From contig CAILBC010000004.1 in assembly GCA_903832325.1 (NCBI GenBank), positions 1-64,000 of the forward strand: a DNA stretch of 64,000 nucleotides, given 5' to 3'. The notes under the pieces were generated by a model that saw only the letters and a program-made list of their open reading frames with translations, searched no databases and was not told the DNA's origin. This document shows positions 51,004 to 60,176 of this stretch, in pieces. The stretch comes from an uncultured Sphingomonadales bacterium. Its GTDB lineage: Bacteria; Pseudomonadota; Alphaproteobacteria; Sphingomonadales; Sphingomonadaceae. A program made the position numbers and the translations under genes. Position 1 is the first letter of the stretch. Every line of letters starts with the position of its first letter.

Positions 51004-53256
51004 ATGAAATTGCGTAACGCTTTGTATCTGTTCACGTCGACATGCCTGTTCATGCCGGCATTTGCGCAAGTCGCGCATGCGGATGCGCCTGACAGCGCAC
51101 CGGCCGCCAACACCGCAGAAATCATCGTCACTGCGCAAAAGCGGGCGGAAAACATCCGCGACGTGCCGATCACGATCACGGCAATGGACAGCAAGGCGCT
51201 GGCCAAAGCGAACGTCACCGATGTCCAGGGACTGACCACGATCGTCGCGGGCTTCACCGGCCCCGGCGACCTGGCCTTTACGTCGCCGCACATTCGCGGC
51301 GTCGGCAGCCAGGTTGGTGGTCCGGGCCTCGAAACTTCGGTCGCAACCTATGTCGATGGCATCTACATCGGCGCCCCTTCACCTGCCTTGCTCAAGCTGA
51401 ACGCGGTTGAGCAGATCGAAGTGCTTAAGGGCCCGCAAGGCACCCTGTTCGGCCGTAATACGACCGGCGGCGTCATCCAGATCCAGACCCGCAATCCGGG
51501 CAAGACTTTCGATGCCGCAGTTGAAACCGGCTATGGCAATTTCGATACCTATACCGGCAACGCCTATGTCAACATCCCGGTGAGCAGCAATGTCTCGACC
51601 AACTTTTCCGGATCGGCGACCGGTTCAGGCCGGGGTTGGGGCACCAATTACACCATCGCCCAGACCGGGCCGAATGCCTATGCGCTCAGCACCAATGGCG
51701 CGACCCAGTCGTACAAGCTGAATTCCAATGTCGTGCTGCGCAACAAGTGGAATATCGATTTCGGCGGCGGCACGACGCTGATGCTGATTGGTGATTATGA
51801 ACACCGCAGCAGCAACGGTTTTTTCAACTATCGTCCGGTGACGGGCAGCCCGGTCGGAATTGGCACCGGCACGGCCTATATTTCAACCGTTGGAGGCTGG
51901 GATACGGCGGCGCCTGAATCGGCCGACCGCAGCGATGCCTGGGGCCTTGCCGCACGTCTGGCCCACGATTTTGGCTCGGTGGTCGTAACCAACACACTGG
52001 CCTATCGCGATACCAAGTTCGATGTGGTCAATTTCTCCGCCGACCGCCTGGCTGCCGTGCTGGATGACAACCACTTCTACTGGTACACGTCCGACAAGCA
52101 GTGGACTGACGAACTGCAGCTTTCGTCGAAGGGCAATGGGCCGTTCAAGTGGACGGCCGGTTTGTTCTATTACAATGCCGTGGATATCACCCATCAGCCG
52201 GAATCGACCGGGAATGTCTTCAACATTCCGTTCGCCAGCGCGACGGATACCCACACAACGACCAGCGCCATCGCCGGATACGGACAGGCCAGTTATGAAG
52301 TGGCGTCCGGCACGACTTTGACCGTCGGACTGCGCTATTCGAGCGACCACCACGAACAGACCGGTTCGTTCGGAATCTTCACCGACAACACCTTCGCGAT
52401 CCGGGCGGTCAATCTGGTCGAAAATGCGCCGGCCTTCACCAAGGGATCGTTGTCTGGTCGCGTGTCGATCGCGCACAAGTTCGACGAAGATGCGATGATC
52501 TACGCGTCTTACAACCGGGGTTCGAAGTCAGGTGGTTTCAACCCCGTGCATATCGGGCAAACGCCGGTGGACACCGGCGGCAACCCGTTCCTCGACGAGA
52601 AGGTCAATGCCTACGAAATCGGGACCAAGCTGCGGTTCCTCAATCGGATGGCCACGTTCAATCTGTCGGGTTTTTATTATGACTACAAGAACATCCAGAT
52701 CCAGGCGTTCTTCGGTGGCCCGCCGATCATCTACAACGGTCCTTCGGCCAAGCTTTATGGGGCCGATGCCGATCTCACGGTGCGCCCGACCGATCAATTG
52801 ACCCTGTCGGGCAACCTGGAAGTCATGCATTCCGAATTCGGAAACTTCCCGGGCGCACAGCTTTATACCGCAATCCCGGTCGCGGGCGGGTTTTCGGCCG
52901 GCACTTTCAACGCACAGGGCAACTCGGTTCCGCTTGCGCCGGATGTTACGGCTACAGCATCGGCCAACTACAAAGTCCCGACCAGCTTCGGTACTTTCGA
53001 CCTGAACGGCAATCTGAAGTACACCAGCAAGTACTATTTCAGCGTTGGCGAGGAATTCAGCCAGCCAGCTACAACAATGCTGGGCGCCTCGATCCAGTAC
53101 ACCACCGCTGACAACCGCTTCTTCGCCCGGATTTGGGGGTCGAACCTGACCAACAAACTGCAGGCGGGCAGTGGAAGCATCTCGACTTCGAGCGAAGTCG
53201 TGACGATGAATGCACCACGCGAATACGGTGTGACGTTCGGTGTAAAATTCAACTGA
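51004..53256 (+). CDS. TonB-dependent outer-membrane receptor
   Basis: A 750-aa receptor with a short signal peptide (MKLRNALYLFTSTCLFMPAF, cleavage probably after AQVAHA), a TonB-box-like EIIVTAQKRAENIRDVPITI, and a plug with IRGVGSQVG, YVDGIYIGAP and VLKGPQGTLFGRNTTGGVIQ. A beta-barrel follows and ends with aromatic-rich strands and a C-terminal FGVKFN. The AQKR-type plug is that of sphingomonad catabolic receptors rather than classic siderophore receptors. GGGGAGG upstream supports the ATG at 51004. It probably imports the substrate of the surrounding enzymes across the outer membrane. Confidence 0.95.
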   Translation: MKLRNALYLFTSTCLFMPAFAQVAHADAPDSAPAANTAEIIVTAQKRAENIRDVPITITAMDSKALAKANVTDVQGLTTIVAGFTGPGDLAFTSPHIRGVGSQVGGPGLETSVATYVDGIYIGAPSPALLKLNAVEQIEVLKGPQGTLFGRNTTGGVIQIQTRNPGKTFDAAVETGYGNFDTYTGNAYVNIPVSSNVSTNFSGSATGSGRGWGTNYTIAQTGPNAYALSTNGATQSYKLNSNVVLRNKWNIDFGGGTTLMLIGDYEHRSSNGFFNYRPVTGSPVGIGTGTAYISTVGGWDTAAPESADRSDAWGLAARLAHDFGSVVVTNTLAYRDTKFDVVNFSADRLAAVLDDNHFYWYTSDKQWTDELQLSSKGNGPFKWTAGLFYYNAVDITHQPESTGNVFNIPFASATDTHTTTSAIAGYGQASYEVASGTTLTVGLRYSSDHHEQTGSFGIFTDNTFAIRAVNLVENAPAFTKGSLSGRVSIAHKFDEDAMIYASYNRGSKSGGFNPVHIGQTPVDTGGNPFLDEKVNAYEIGTKLRFLNRMATFNLSGFYYDYKNIQIQAFFGGPPIIYNGPSAKLYGADADLTVRPTDQLTLSGNLEVMHSEFGNFPGAQLYTAIPVAGGFSAGTFNAQGNSVPLAPDVTATASANYKVPTSFGTFDLNGNLKYTSKYYFSVGEEFSQPATTMLGASIQYTTADNRFFARIWGSNLTNKLQAGSGSISTSSEVVTMNAPREYGVTFGVKFN

Positions 53257-53278
53257 GCAAGCGCCTGATATAGCAAAC

Positions 53279-53318
53279 GCGAAGGCGTTGTTTCCAACCT
53301 GGAGACAACGCCTTTTCG
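53279..53318 (+). terminator. Hairpin after the TonB receptor
   Basis: AAGGCGTTGT (53282-53291) pairs with ACAACGCCTT (53305-53314) and is followed by TTTC, 26 bp after the receptor stop: a probable first terminator. Confidence 0.65.
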
Positions 53319-53341
53319 CATTGCCCCGTACTCGCGTGGCC

Positions 53342-53377
53342 AAAAAAAAGGGCCCCGGTTTTCCGGGGCCCCTTTTT
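53342..53377. terminator. Bidirectional Rho-independent terminator
   Basis: An eight-A run, a 9-bp GGGCCCCGG / CCGGGGCCC stem with a TTTT loop, then five T residues. The A and T runs make it work in both directions, between the convergent TonB receptor and Rieske oxygenase genes. Confidence 0.9.
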
Positions 53378-53399
53378 GTGCGGCGCAAAGGCGCAAAGA

Positions 53400-54695
53400 T
53401 CAGATCGAAATAACCTTGTCGTCGGAAACAATCTCGGCCCCGACAATCCCCATCGCGGTGCAGTATTGATCCCAAACCGCCTTTGGTTGTCCGGCCTGAA
53501 AGACAAACCGCACCAGGTGGGCGCCAAACGCACGATGGGCCTGAATTCCCGCAAACGTATCACCCTCTGCCAGATACGTGCGTTCGCTGTTGGGCAACGG
53601 GATATTGCGAGCCCTGGACGGATCGCGGATTACGCCCTTGGGATCTTCACCCCTTTCGATCGCCTGAAGGTCGTCGTGCAACTGGCGGCGCAACATCTGG
53701 ATACCCCGGTCGCCCAGACCCAGCTTTTCCCTGCTGCGGTCGGCAATCTTGCCCTGCCCGCACCAGGCAATGAAGTCCTGGTTGAGCACATGCGTGTTGA
53801 TCCATCGCCCCGTTGCCGGGTCCACCACCGGCCCATGCCAGGTCGGAATCTCGCGCTGCACATAGGGTTCCTGTTCACGCGGCACACGCGCATAGAACCA
53901 GGAGATGCTCAACGTATTTTCATCATCGACCGGCACCCGCCATTCGAAATGATCACCCAGGAAAAAGCAGTTTGGCCACAGGCAAACCCGGCCAACCGTC
54001 CACATCGTGTGATCCTCGGGCAGATCTTCGCGCTGACGGCGATAGACCAGACCGTATTCAAAACTGTCGAACGCAACTTGCAGATGTTTCGGGCCATGTT
54101 CCGAAGTGATGTCGACCAGACGGCGGCTCCAGTTGGTGTGCATCCATTCAAAATGCACCGGATCGATCGAATTTTCCTGGCACTGCAACCAGTTGCACGG
54201 GATCTGCGACACCACGATCTGGCGAAATCCGTTGGTGAAATTGAACAGTTCCCAATCGGGCAATTCCGGCGCGGGCAGCGGGCCGAGATAAGCCCAGACA
54301 AGGCCGGCATGCAGCTTCACCGGATAGGCGGTGATGCAAATCTTGTCCTTGTACTTGGCCTGCGGAACAACTGTGTCCTCAAACGGCATTTCGACGCATT
54401 GCCCGGTCTGGTCATAGGCCCAGCCGTGATAATTGCAGCGGATGCCGCATTTTTCGACGAAACCATAGGACAAGTCGGCCCGCCGGTGCGCGCATTCCTT
54501 TTGCACCAGGCCAAAGGTGCCGCTCAGATCCTTGTAGAGAACCAGATCCTCGCCCATCAGCCTGATCGGCTTGATGCGGTCGGTCTCGCCGAATTCGGTC
54601 GCTCCGGCGATCGGCATCCAGTGGCGCCGCAGCAGGCCGCCCATCGGGGTGCCCGGACCAACCTGGGTGAGCAAGATATTTTCGGCGAGATCCAC
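53400..54695 (-). CDS. Rieske non-haem iron oxygenase (stand-alone type)
   Basis: A 431-aa oxygenase with the Rieske cluster ligands CAHR...CNYHGW (CxH-x17-CxxH) and the mononuclear iron site ENSIDPVHFEWMH. Opening ENILLTQVGPGTPMGGLLRR is typical of the phthalate-4,5-dioxygenase / vanillate-demethylase-like branch, whose alpha subunits work alone as trimers with a separate reductase. A GTG at 54695, eight bases after GGAG, is chosen because it gives this N-terminus; upstream codons look non-coding. No reductase gene is nearby. Ring hydroxylation or O-demethylation of an aromatic acid is expected. Confidence 0.92.
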   Translation of the reverse strand: MDLAENILLTQVGPGTPMGGLLRRHWMPIAGATEFGETDRIKPIRLMGEDLVLYKDLSGTFGLVQKECAHRRADLSYGFVEKCGIRCNYHGWAYDQTGQCVEMPFEDTVVPQAKYKDKICITAYPVKLHAGLVWAYLGPLPAPELPDWELFNFTNGFRQIVVSQIPCNWLQCQENSIDPVHFEWMHTNWSRRLVDITSEHGPKHLQVAFDSFEYGLVYRRQREDLPEDHTMWTVGRVCLWPNCFFLGDHFEWRVPVDDENTLSISWFYARVPREQEPYVQREIPTWHGPVVDPATGRWINTHVLNQDFIAWCGQGKIADRSREKLGLGDRGIQMLRRQLHDDLQAIERGEDPKGVIRDPSRARNIPLPNSERTYLAEGDTFAGIQAHRAFGAHLVRFVFQAGQPKAVWDQYCTAMGIVGAEIVSDDKVISI

Positions 54696-54764
54696 GCAAC
54701 AAACTCCACATTCAAAGCTGCGACAGTATAGCAAACCTTCGCATATTGTGAGAGTTTTCTAACG

Positions 54765-54785
54765 ATTGTATGATCGCTCATCAAT
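54765..54785. promoter_or_regulatory. Imperfect dyad upstream of the stand-alone Rieske gene
   Basis: ATTGTATGA-TCGC-TCATCAAT is an inverted repeat with one extra base, 70 bp upstream of the GTG at 54695. It lies in the 247-bp gap after the two-subunit dioxygenase genes, suggesting that this oxygenase has its own promoter. Confidence 0.4.
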
Positions 54786-54942
54786 GCCTTTTCGTGCATG
54801 GTGAGCACGCTGATGCACCGTTCGTCAGCGCCCGGTTTTTCGGCCTGGCCGCGCGAGAAAGCGAATTGACAGATGTCTTTGCAAATGCGCCATTCGGGCG
54901 CGTCAGGGCACCCATTGGACACCACACGAAGGCGTCGCTGAG

Positions 54943-55443
54943 CTAGATCATATAGAAGTCGAGCACGCCCGGGATCAGATCGTTGGCCAGCAACGTCTTC
55001 TTTCGCGCGATTCGCCAAGCCTGGCCGATCAACCGGAATGCATATTCATATTGGCCGAACAGCACATGCTGGGTCTGACGTTTGGGATCGAAATGGTGCA
55101 CTGCGAATGAGGCGGTGACGCTGGTTGCTGCATCGTCCAGCGGCTGTTGCAGCAGCACGTTCGACGCCAGATGCGCGGTACGGCGCAGCGGGATGCTGGC
55201 TGGCGACAACCCGCTTTTCAGCCGCCAGACACGGTCGACCAGCGCTTGTCGCCCCTCATAGTAAATCAACGAAATTTCGGTGTCGGGCGAAGACGTCGGT
55301 TCGGCCTCGTTGCGCCAGGACGGCACCCAGTACAACGCATCTTCTGCGTAGAGATCAAGCCAGTCGTCCCAGGCGCAAATGTCGAGTAAACGCCCTTCGC
55401 TGGCGACCAATCGTTCCGCCTCGGCTTGCGTCAGCATGGTCAT
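54943..55443 (-). CDS. Aromatic-ring-hydroxylating dioxygenase, beta subunit
   Basis: A 166-aa SnoaL/NTF2-like beta subunit: LVASEGRLLDICAWDDWLDL, YAEDALYWVPS, IPLRRTAHLASNVLL, ARKKTLLANDLIPGVLDFYM. This is the benzoate/toluate-type small subunit pattern, structural in the alpha3-beta3 oxygenase. It starts inside the alpha-subunit stop (ATGA overlap at 55440-55443). Confidence 0.93.
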   Translation of the reverse strand: MTMLTQAEAERLVASEGRLLDICAWDDWLDLYAEDALYWVPSWRNEAEPTSSPDTEISLIYYEGRQALVDRVWRLKSGLSPASIPLRRTAHLASNVLLQQPLDDAATSVTASFAVHHFDPKRQTQHVLFGQYEYAFRLIGQAWRIARKKTLLANDLIPGVLDFYMI

Positions 55444-56822
55444 CGCACCCCTACCGCGTCGTTGTGATCCAGCGCAAGTCCATCGCTCAGGCGCCTGAGC
55501 CATGCCCGGTAATAGGCGTGAAAGATCGTCTCGTCGCCCATGTGCCGGTTGCCGCCGATCGAACGATCCGGGACCAGCCCGATCATGTCTGAATACCGAT
55601 CTCCGCCCGGCCGATTGGCGGCGATGCCGCGCGCATAGCCCTGCAACCAGGGATTGGCCTCGCCGCCAAAACCTTCCTGACACGCTTCATAGACTACCGC
55701 ATCGTCGGGCGTGGCCAGACCACTGGGATTGAAGAAGTCCTCGTATTGGCGAATGCGAGTTCGCCGCGCCGCCGCGCTTTCGCCGATTGGAGCGATGCAG
55801 AATGTCTGCATTTCGGTGCGGTTCACCGCAATCGGACGGATGATGCGCAATTGGCTGGATGCGTTTTCGGCGACTTGCAGGTTGGGAAAAATGGTCAGGT
55901 TGCGGGCATGCATCATCCAGTCGGCCTTTGCCTGCCCTACACGCGCCACGATCGCTGGGATCTGTTCATACAGTGGCATGGCATCGGCGTTGTCGACCGC
56001 CCGCCAATTGAGCACGTGTCCTTCGTCGAAAATATAGCTGCCGCCCGCACCTGCATCCGCTTCATTGGTGACCTTTTCGGCGTCCCACATATTGCGCACC
56101 GCGCCCGACCATTGCGCTTCGGCCCGGCGTTCCAGCAATTTGACATAAGACGGATGGACCGAGCTGAAATGATACTGGTCCGAACAGTTTTCCAGCTGCA
56201 ACTTCCAGTTGGCGTCATAGGTAAAGCTGGTCGAACCGGGGACCAGTTCGACCCCGTCGGGGCTCTGCTGGGTAATCAGGTCGATCAGCTTGCGCGCTTC
56301 GCCCAGATATTGCTCCAGCGGCATGACATCACCAACCAGACTGCCGAACAGGAACCCGCCGTAGTTTTCAAGCCGGGGAATTTCGGTAAGATCGTGACTG
56401 TCGTGATCGAACGCCGGGGCGTAATTGCCCACCGAACGCGCCTTGACCATCACGTTCCTGCCCGCACTGTCGAACGACCAACTGTGATAGGGGCAAACGT
56501 GAACGCGGGCATTGCCCTGGCGCAACGGGCACACCCGCGCGCCTTTGTGCGGGCAGGAATTGATCAGTGCCCGGATAGTGCCGGACTTGTCGCGCGTGAT
56601 CAGCAGTGGTTGGCGGCCGATGCGGGTGGTGATGAAATCATGTTTTTCGCGGATTTGCGATTCAAGACCCAGGAATACCCAGCCGCCTTCGAACAGGTGC
56701 TTCATTTCCAGCGCAAAGATATCCGGATCGGTAAACACGTCGCGATGGATACGAAACACGCCATCGTCAGGCCGATCATCGACCAGTCCCTGCAGATATT
56801 CGGGAGTCTTACCCGTTTTCAT
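55440..56822 (-). CDS. Aromatic-ring-hydroxylating dioxygenase, alpha subunit (Rieske)
   Basis: A 460-aa large subunit with Rieske ligands CPHKGARVC...CPYHSW and an iron site in ENCSDQYHFSSVH (Asp/His/His). The WVFLGLESQI and NWKLQLENC segments match the benzoate/anthranilate/salicylate-hydroxylase alpha branch. With the overlapping beta gene it forms a complete oxygenase component. Ferredoxin and reductase are missing from the window, so it must borrow them. It lies 36 bp downstream of the 2-hydroxyacid dehydrogenase. Confidence 0.95.
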   Translation of the reverse strand: MKTGKTPEYLQGLVDDRPDDGVFRIHRDVFTDPDIFALEMKHLFEGGWVFLGLESQIREKHDFITTRIGRQPLLITRDKSGTIRALINSCPHKGARVCPLRQGNARVHVCPYHSWSFDSAGRNVMVKARSVGNYAPAFDHDSHDLTEIPRLENYGGFLFGSLVGDVMPLEQYLGEARKLIDLITQQSPDGVELVPGSTSFTYDANWKLQLENCSDQYHFSSVHPSYVKLLERRAEAQWSGAVRNMWDAEKVTNEADAGAGGSYIFDEGHVLNWRAVDNADAMPLYEQIPAIVARVGQAKADWMMHARNLTIFPNLQVAENASSQLRIIRPIAVNRTEMQTFCIAPIGESAAARRTRIRQYEDFFNPSGLATPDDAVVYEACQEGFGGEANPWLQGYARGIAANRPGGDRYSDMIGLVPDRSIGGNRHMGDETIFHAYYRAWLRRLSDGLALDHNDAVGVR

Positions 56823-56858
56823 ACCCCTGCCTCTACCAATACCAACACCGTCGCTTCG

Positions 56859-57881
56859 CTAATCCAGCGCCGCCATACGCTCATGCCATGCGCCCAGCAC
56901 CTCGGGATTGCGCACGTGCAGCGGCTTTTTTCCGGCCAGGCCCAGCAGCACGTTTTCCGCCGCCACCACGGGCAGACGCCGATAGAGCTCTTCTGAATGG
57001 CCCACAGCATGGCCAGTGGCGATCACGCGCGGATGCCTGCGCAGCGGATTGTCGAGCGGGGTCGGTTCGATGTCCCAGGTGTCGATGGCAGCGCCGGACA
57101 AATGCCCGCTGTCCAACGCTTCCAGCAGTGCGGTTTCATCGACGCAGCCGCCGCGCCCCATGTTGATCAGCACCGCGCCGCGCTTCATCCGGGCAATCGC
57201 CGCGCGATCAATAATGTTGCGTGTTTCAGCGCTCAGAGTGACCAGCGGCAGCACGACATCCGCTTGCGCCAGCAATTGGTCAAGCGGTAGCATTTCAACG
57301 TCAAGCCGCGCGGCAAGCAGCGGATCCACATATGGGTCGGTTGCCACAATCCGGCAATTCCACCCCGCCAGCCGCCGCGCAATCCCCTGCCCGATCCGCC
57401 CCAGCCCGATCATGCCGATCACCGCGCCATCAACCATGCGCCCGGCCGGAATTGGTTTCCACCGCCCCTCGGCCAGCGCGGCCACTTTGCCCGGCAGGTT
57501 TTTCAGCAACGCGGCGATCAGCATCACCCCGGCTTCGGCCATACCGTCATAGTTTTCGGCAACCGCCCCGTGCGCAACCACGATCCCCAAATCGGTCGCG
57601 GCGGCCACATCGATGGTCTCGGTGCCGATGATGCTTGATGCGATCACGCGCGTGCGCGGCGCGTGCTCCAGCACCGCGCGGGGCAAAGTGAGCCTGGGAA
57701 ATGTACCGATCCAGGCATCGGCAACCGGCGCAAATTCGGCGATCAGCGCTGCGGTCCATTCACCCGCGCTTGCCGGGATCACCCGCACATCGCAACCGGC
57801 TGCCTGCAACATCTCCGCCGCGACCGCATGCGGGCCAGCGCCGAACGATGCGACAACCACCGGTTTGCCGCGCCCGGTCAT
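56859..57881 (-). CDS. D-2-hydroxyacid dehydrogenase
   Basis: A 340-aa NAD(P)-linked D-isomer 2-hydroxyacid dehydrogenase: VIGMIGLGRIGQGIARRL dinucleotide motif, INMGRGGCVDETALLEAL with the usual arginine/aspartate region, and a GHAVGHSEELYRR segment bearing the catalytic histidine. It reduces a 2-oxoacid or oxidises the hydroxyacid. It overlaps the CoA synthetase gene by 4 bp, so both are in the Rieske dioxygenase operon. Confidence 0.9.
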   Translation of the reverse strand: MTGRGKPVVVASFGAGPHAVAAEMLQAAGCDVRVIPASAGEWTAALIAEFAPVADAWIGTFPRLTLPRAVLEHAPRTRVIASSIIGTETIDVAAATDLGIVVAHGAVAENYDGMAEAGVMLIAALLKNLPGKVAALAEGRWKPIPAGRMVDGAVIGMIGLGRIGQGIARRLAGWNCRIVATDPYVDPLLAARLDVEMLPLDQLLAQADVVLPLVTLSAETRNIIDRAAIARMKRGAVLINMGRGGCVDETALLEALDSGHLSGAAIDTWDIEPTPLDNPLRRHPRVIATGHAVGHSEELYRRLPVVAAENVLLGLAGKKPLHVRNPEVLGAWHERMAALD

Positions 57882-59986
57882 GGCGCAGCCGTCACGATCA
57901 GCGCGTCGAGCGCAATTGGCGGCTGATCGGGATAGGCGATCAGCGGGTTGATATCGATTTCCGCGATGTCGGGATGCGCGCGCAACATGGTGCCGACCGT
58001 GCTGATCAGCGCAACCAATTCATCGATGGAGATACCCGGCTGGCCACGATGCCCCTCGATCAGGCCATGCGCCTGCAGTTTGCCCAATTCCTGGCGGATC
58101 AGTTGCGCAGACAAATCGGCCGGGGCCAGCCGCACATCACGCAGCACTTCGATCCACACCCCGCCCAGCCCGAACAGCACCACCGGCCCCCAGTGCGCAT
58201 CGCGCCGCCCGCCGACCACGAGTTCCAGACCGGGGGCAATCATTTCCTCTACCAGACAGCCATCGACCACCGCATCGGGGCGGAGCGCCTGGGCCCGTGC
58301 CACCATTTCGGCCCACGCGGTGCGCAGGGCGTCCGGGTTGGCAATGCCGAGCATGACCCCGCCAATCTCGGTCTTGTGCGGCAGCGCTGCCGACTGGATT
58401 TTCAGCACCACTGGCCAGCCGAGCTGCGTGGCGATCTGTACCGCGGCATCGGCATCGGCGGCAAGGCCTCCACGCGGCGTGCGCACGCCCAGCGAGCGCA
58501 GCAACGCCTTGCCGACATGTTCGGCCTGCGTGCCCGGTTGCCAGTTCAGCGCGGCCACGGCAGGCGCTGGCTGGCGGGGAACCGCAGCGTCCTGTTTTAG
58601 ACGGGCATACCGCTGGAGTGTAGCAAACGCGCGCAAAGCCCGCTCCGAAGAGCGCAGGAACGGCACGTTCCTGCTGGTAATGCGCTGCGGCAAACCCGGA
58701 TCAACCGGTGCATCGCCCAGCACGACATAGGCGCACGGTTTTTGCACGCCGTCCAGCGCCGGCAGGATCGCGTCAGCCTTGATCACGCCCACTTCGGGCG
58801 AACCGGGCATCACGGCAATCAGCAAGCCACCGCAGCCGGGATCGGCAAGCAGCGCGGCGGCGGCATCGCCGTAAAGCTGCATTTCCTTAAGGCCTTGCGC
58901 CGTAATGTCGAGCGGGTTGCTGACTTCGGCGAAAGCAGGCAGAACCTTTCGCAGTCGTTCGCTGGTCTGATCCGCCAATTGCGGCAGGGCGAATCCATGG
59001 CCGTCGGCATAATCCAGCGCCAGCCCGCGCATCGCCCCGGAATCCGACATGACCGCCGGCCCTGCCGCCAGCGGATTGGGAAAACGGGTGAGGAATTCGC
59101 TGGCGTCGAGGAATTCTTCCAGCGTTTCCACTACAATCACCGCTTCAGAGGCGACCATTGCTCGCATCACCTCGTGATCGCCCGACAACGCGCCGGTGTG
59201 CGATGCGGCGGAATCACGCGCGGCCTGGCTTTTGCCCGGATGCATCAGGATCACCGGCTTGCTGGCAAGTCGCGCGCGGCGTGCCAATGCCAGGAATTTT
59301 TGCGGCTGGCGCAATTGTTCGGCAAACACCGCAATCGCGCTGGTATGCGGATCATCGACGAAATGGGCCATGAAATCTTCGATGCCGCTGACCGCTTCAT
59401 TGCCGGTCGCCACCGCATAGGCCACGCCATAATTGCGGGCAAACGCCGACATCCAGGTGCTGCCCATCATCGCGCCGCTTTGCGCCAGGATCGCGACCGC
59501 GCGCTGGCCTTTGGGCGTGACCTTGCGCGCCGGGCCAAAGGCGAGCGTGATACCGTCGATATAGTTGGTCATGCCCAGCGTGTTGGGGCCGAGTACCGCC
59601 ATATTGGCGCCGCGCGCAATCGCGGTCAATTGCGCCTGCAACTGCCGGCCTTCGTCGTCAGCCTCGGCAAAACCGGCGGCAAAGATCACCACGCCGCCGA
59701 CTTTGCGCCGTGCGCAAGCCGCGACCGCCTCGACCACGCCCGATCGCGGCAGCGCGATGATAACCGCGTCGATGCCTTCGGGCAGATCGTCGATCGACGG
59801 CACGCAGGGTCGCCCCCGCACGGTGGCGTTGTTGCGGCTGACCAGATGGATCTCTTCGATGCCAAAGTTTTCCAGATTTTGCAGGGCACGGCCGCCCATC
59901 GACCCCGAACTGTCGGACACGCCGATCACGGCCACCGAACGTGGTCGCAGCAACCGGCCAACATCTCCGCCGTTATCTGGAGTCAT
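57878..59986 (-). CDS. Acyl-CoA synthetase, NDP-forming type (CoA-binding plus ATP-grasp)
   Basis: A 702-aa fused synthetase. The N-terminal CoA-binding domain (RPRSVAVIGVSDSSGSMGGR, FAAGFAEADDEG, GPNTLGMTNY) precedes ligase domains with LAQSGAMMGS and the phosphohistidine in SHTGALSGD. The C-terminal ATP-grasp part has PVVLKIQSAALPHKTEIGGV and IDINPLIAY. These enzymes make acyl-CoA with formation of ADP. As I recall, the feruloyl-CoA synthetase FerA of Sphingobium SYK-6 is of this type and size, so this gene may activate a hydroxycinnamate for the hydratase-lyase at 39263-40129 (inference). The ATG at 59986 is preferred to GTG 59995. Confidence 0.88.
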   Translation of the reverse strand: MTPDNGGDVGRLLRPRSVAVIGVSDSSGSMGGRALQNLENFGIEEIHLVSRNNATVRGRPCVPSIDDLPEGIDAVIIALPRSGVVEAVAACARRKVGGVVIFAAGFAEADDEGRQLQAQLTAIARGANMAVLGPNTLGMTNYIDGITLAFGPARKVTPKGQRAVAILAQSGAMMGSTWMSAFARNYGVAYAVATGNEAVSGIEDFMAHFVDDPHTSAIAVFAEQLRQPQKFLALARRARLASKPVILMHPGKSQAARDSAASHTGALSGDHEVMRAMVASEAVIVVETLEEFLDASEFLTRFPNPLAAGPAVMSDSGAMRGLALDYADGHGFALPQLADQTSERLRKVLPAFAEVSNPLDITAQGLKEMQLYGDAAAALLADPGCGGLLIAVMPGSPEVGVIKADAILPALDGVQKPCAYVVLGDAPVDPGLPQRITSRNVPFLRSSERALRAFATLQRYARLKQDAAVPRQPAPAVAALNWQPGTQAEHVGKALLRSLGVRTPRGGLAADADAAVQIATQLGWPVVLKIQSAALPHKTEIGGVMLGIANPDALRTAWAEMVARAQALRPDAVVDGCLVEEMIAPGLELVVGGRRDAHWGPVVLFGLGGVWIEVLRDVRLAPADLSAQLIRQELGKLQAHGLIEGHRGQPGISIDELVALISTVGTMLRAHPDIAEIDINPLIAYPDQPPIALDALIVTAAP

Positions 59987-60176
59987 GCCTCTCACTCTCT
60001 GCTTGTCTGTTTTGGCACGACCGCACGTTGGGGTCGAAACACTTCATAAAGGCCGCTGTTACGGGCGAGATTCACATTGCAAATGCCGTGATTGGCCCAT
60101 TGGTGCGACGCCAATCGAATAACATCCAGCCTGATATAAGGCAACCGAATATAGAAACTCCAGAGGGCTTTCGCGT

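Noticed and set aside
53376..54731. A 451-codon forward frame opposite the stand-alone Rieske oxygenase
   Set aside because: The reverse strand has a complete Rieske and iron-site protein; the forward frame has no motifs and begins inside a terminator.
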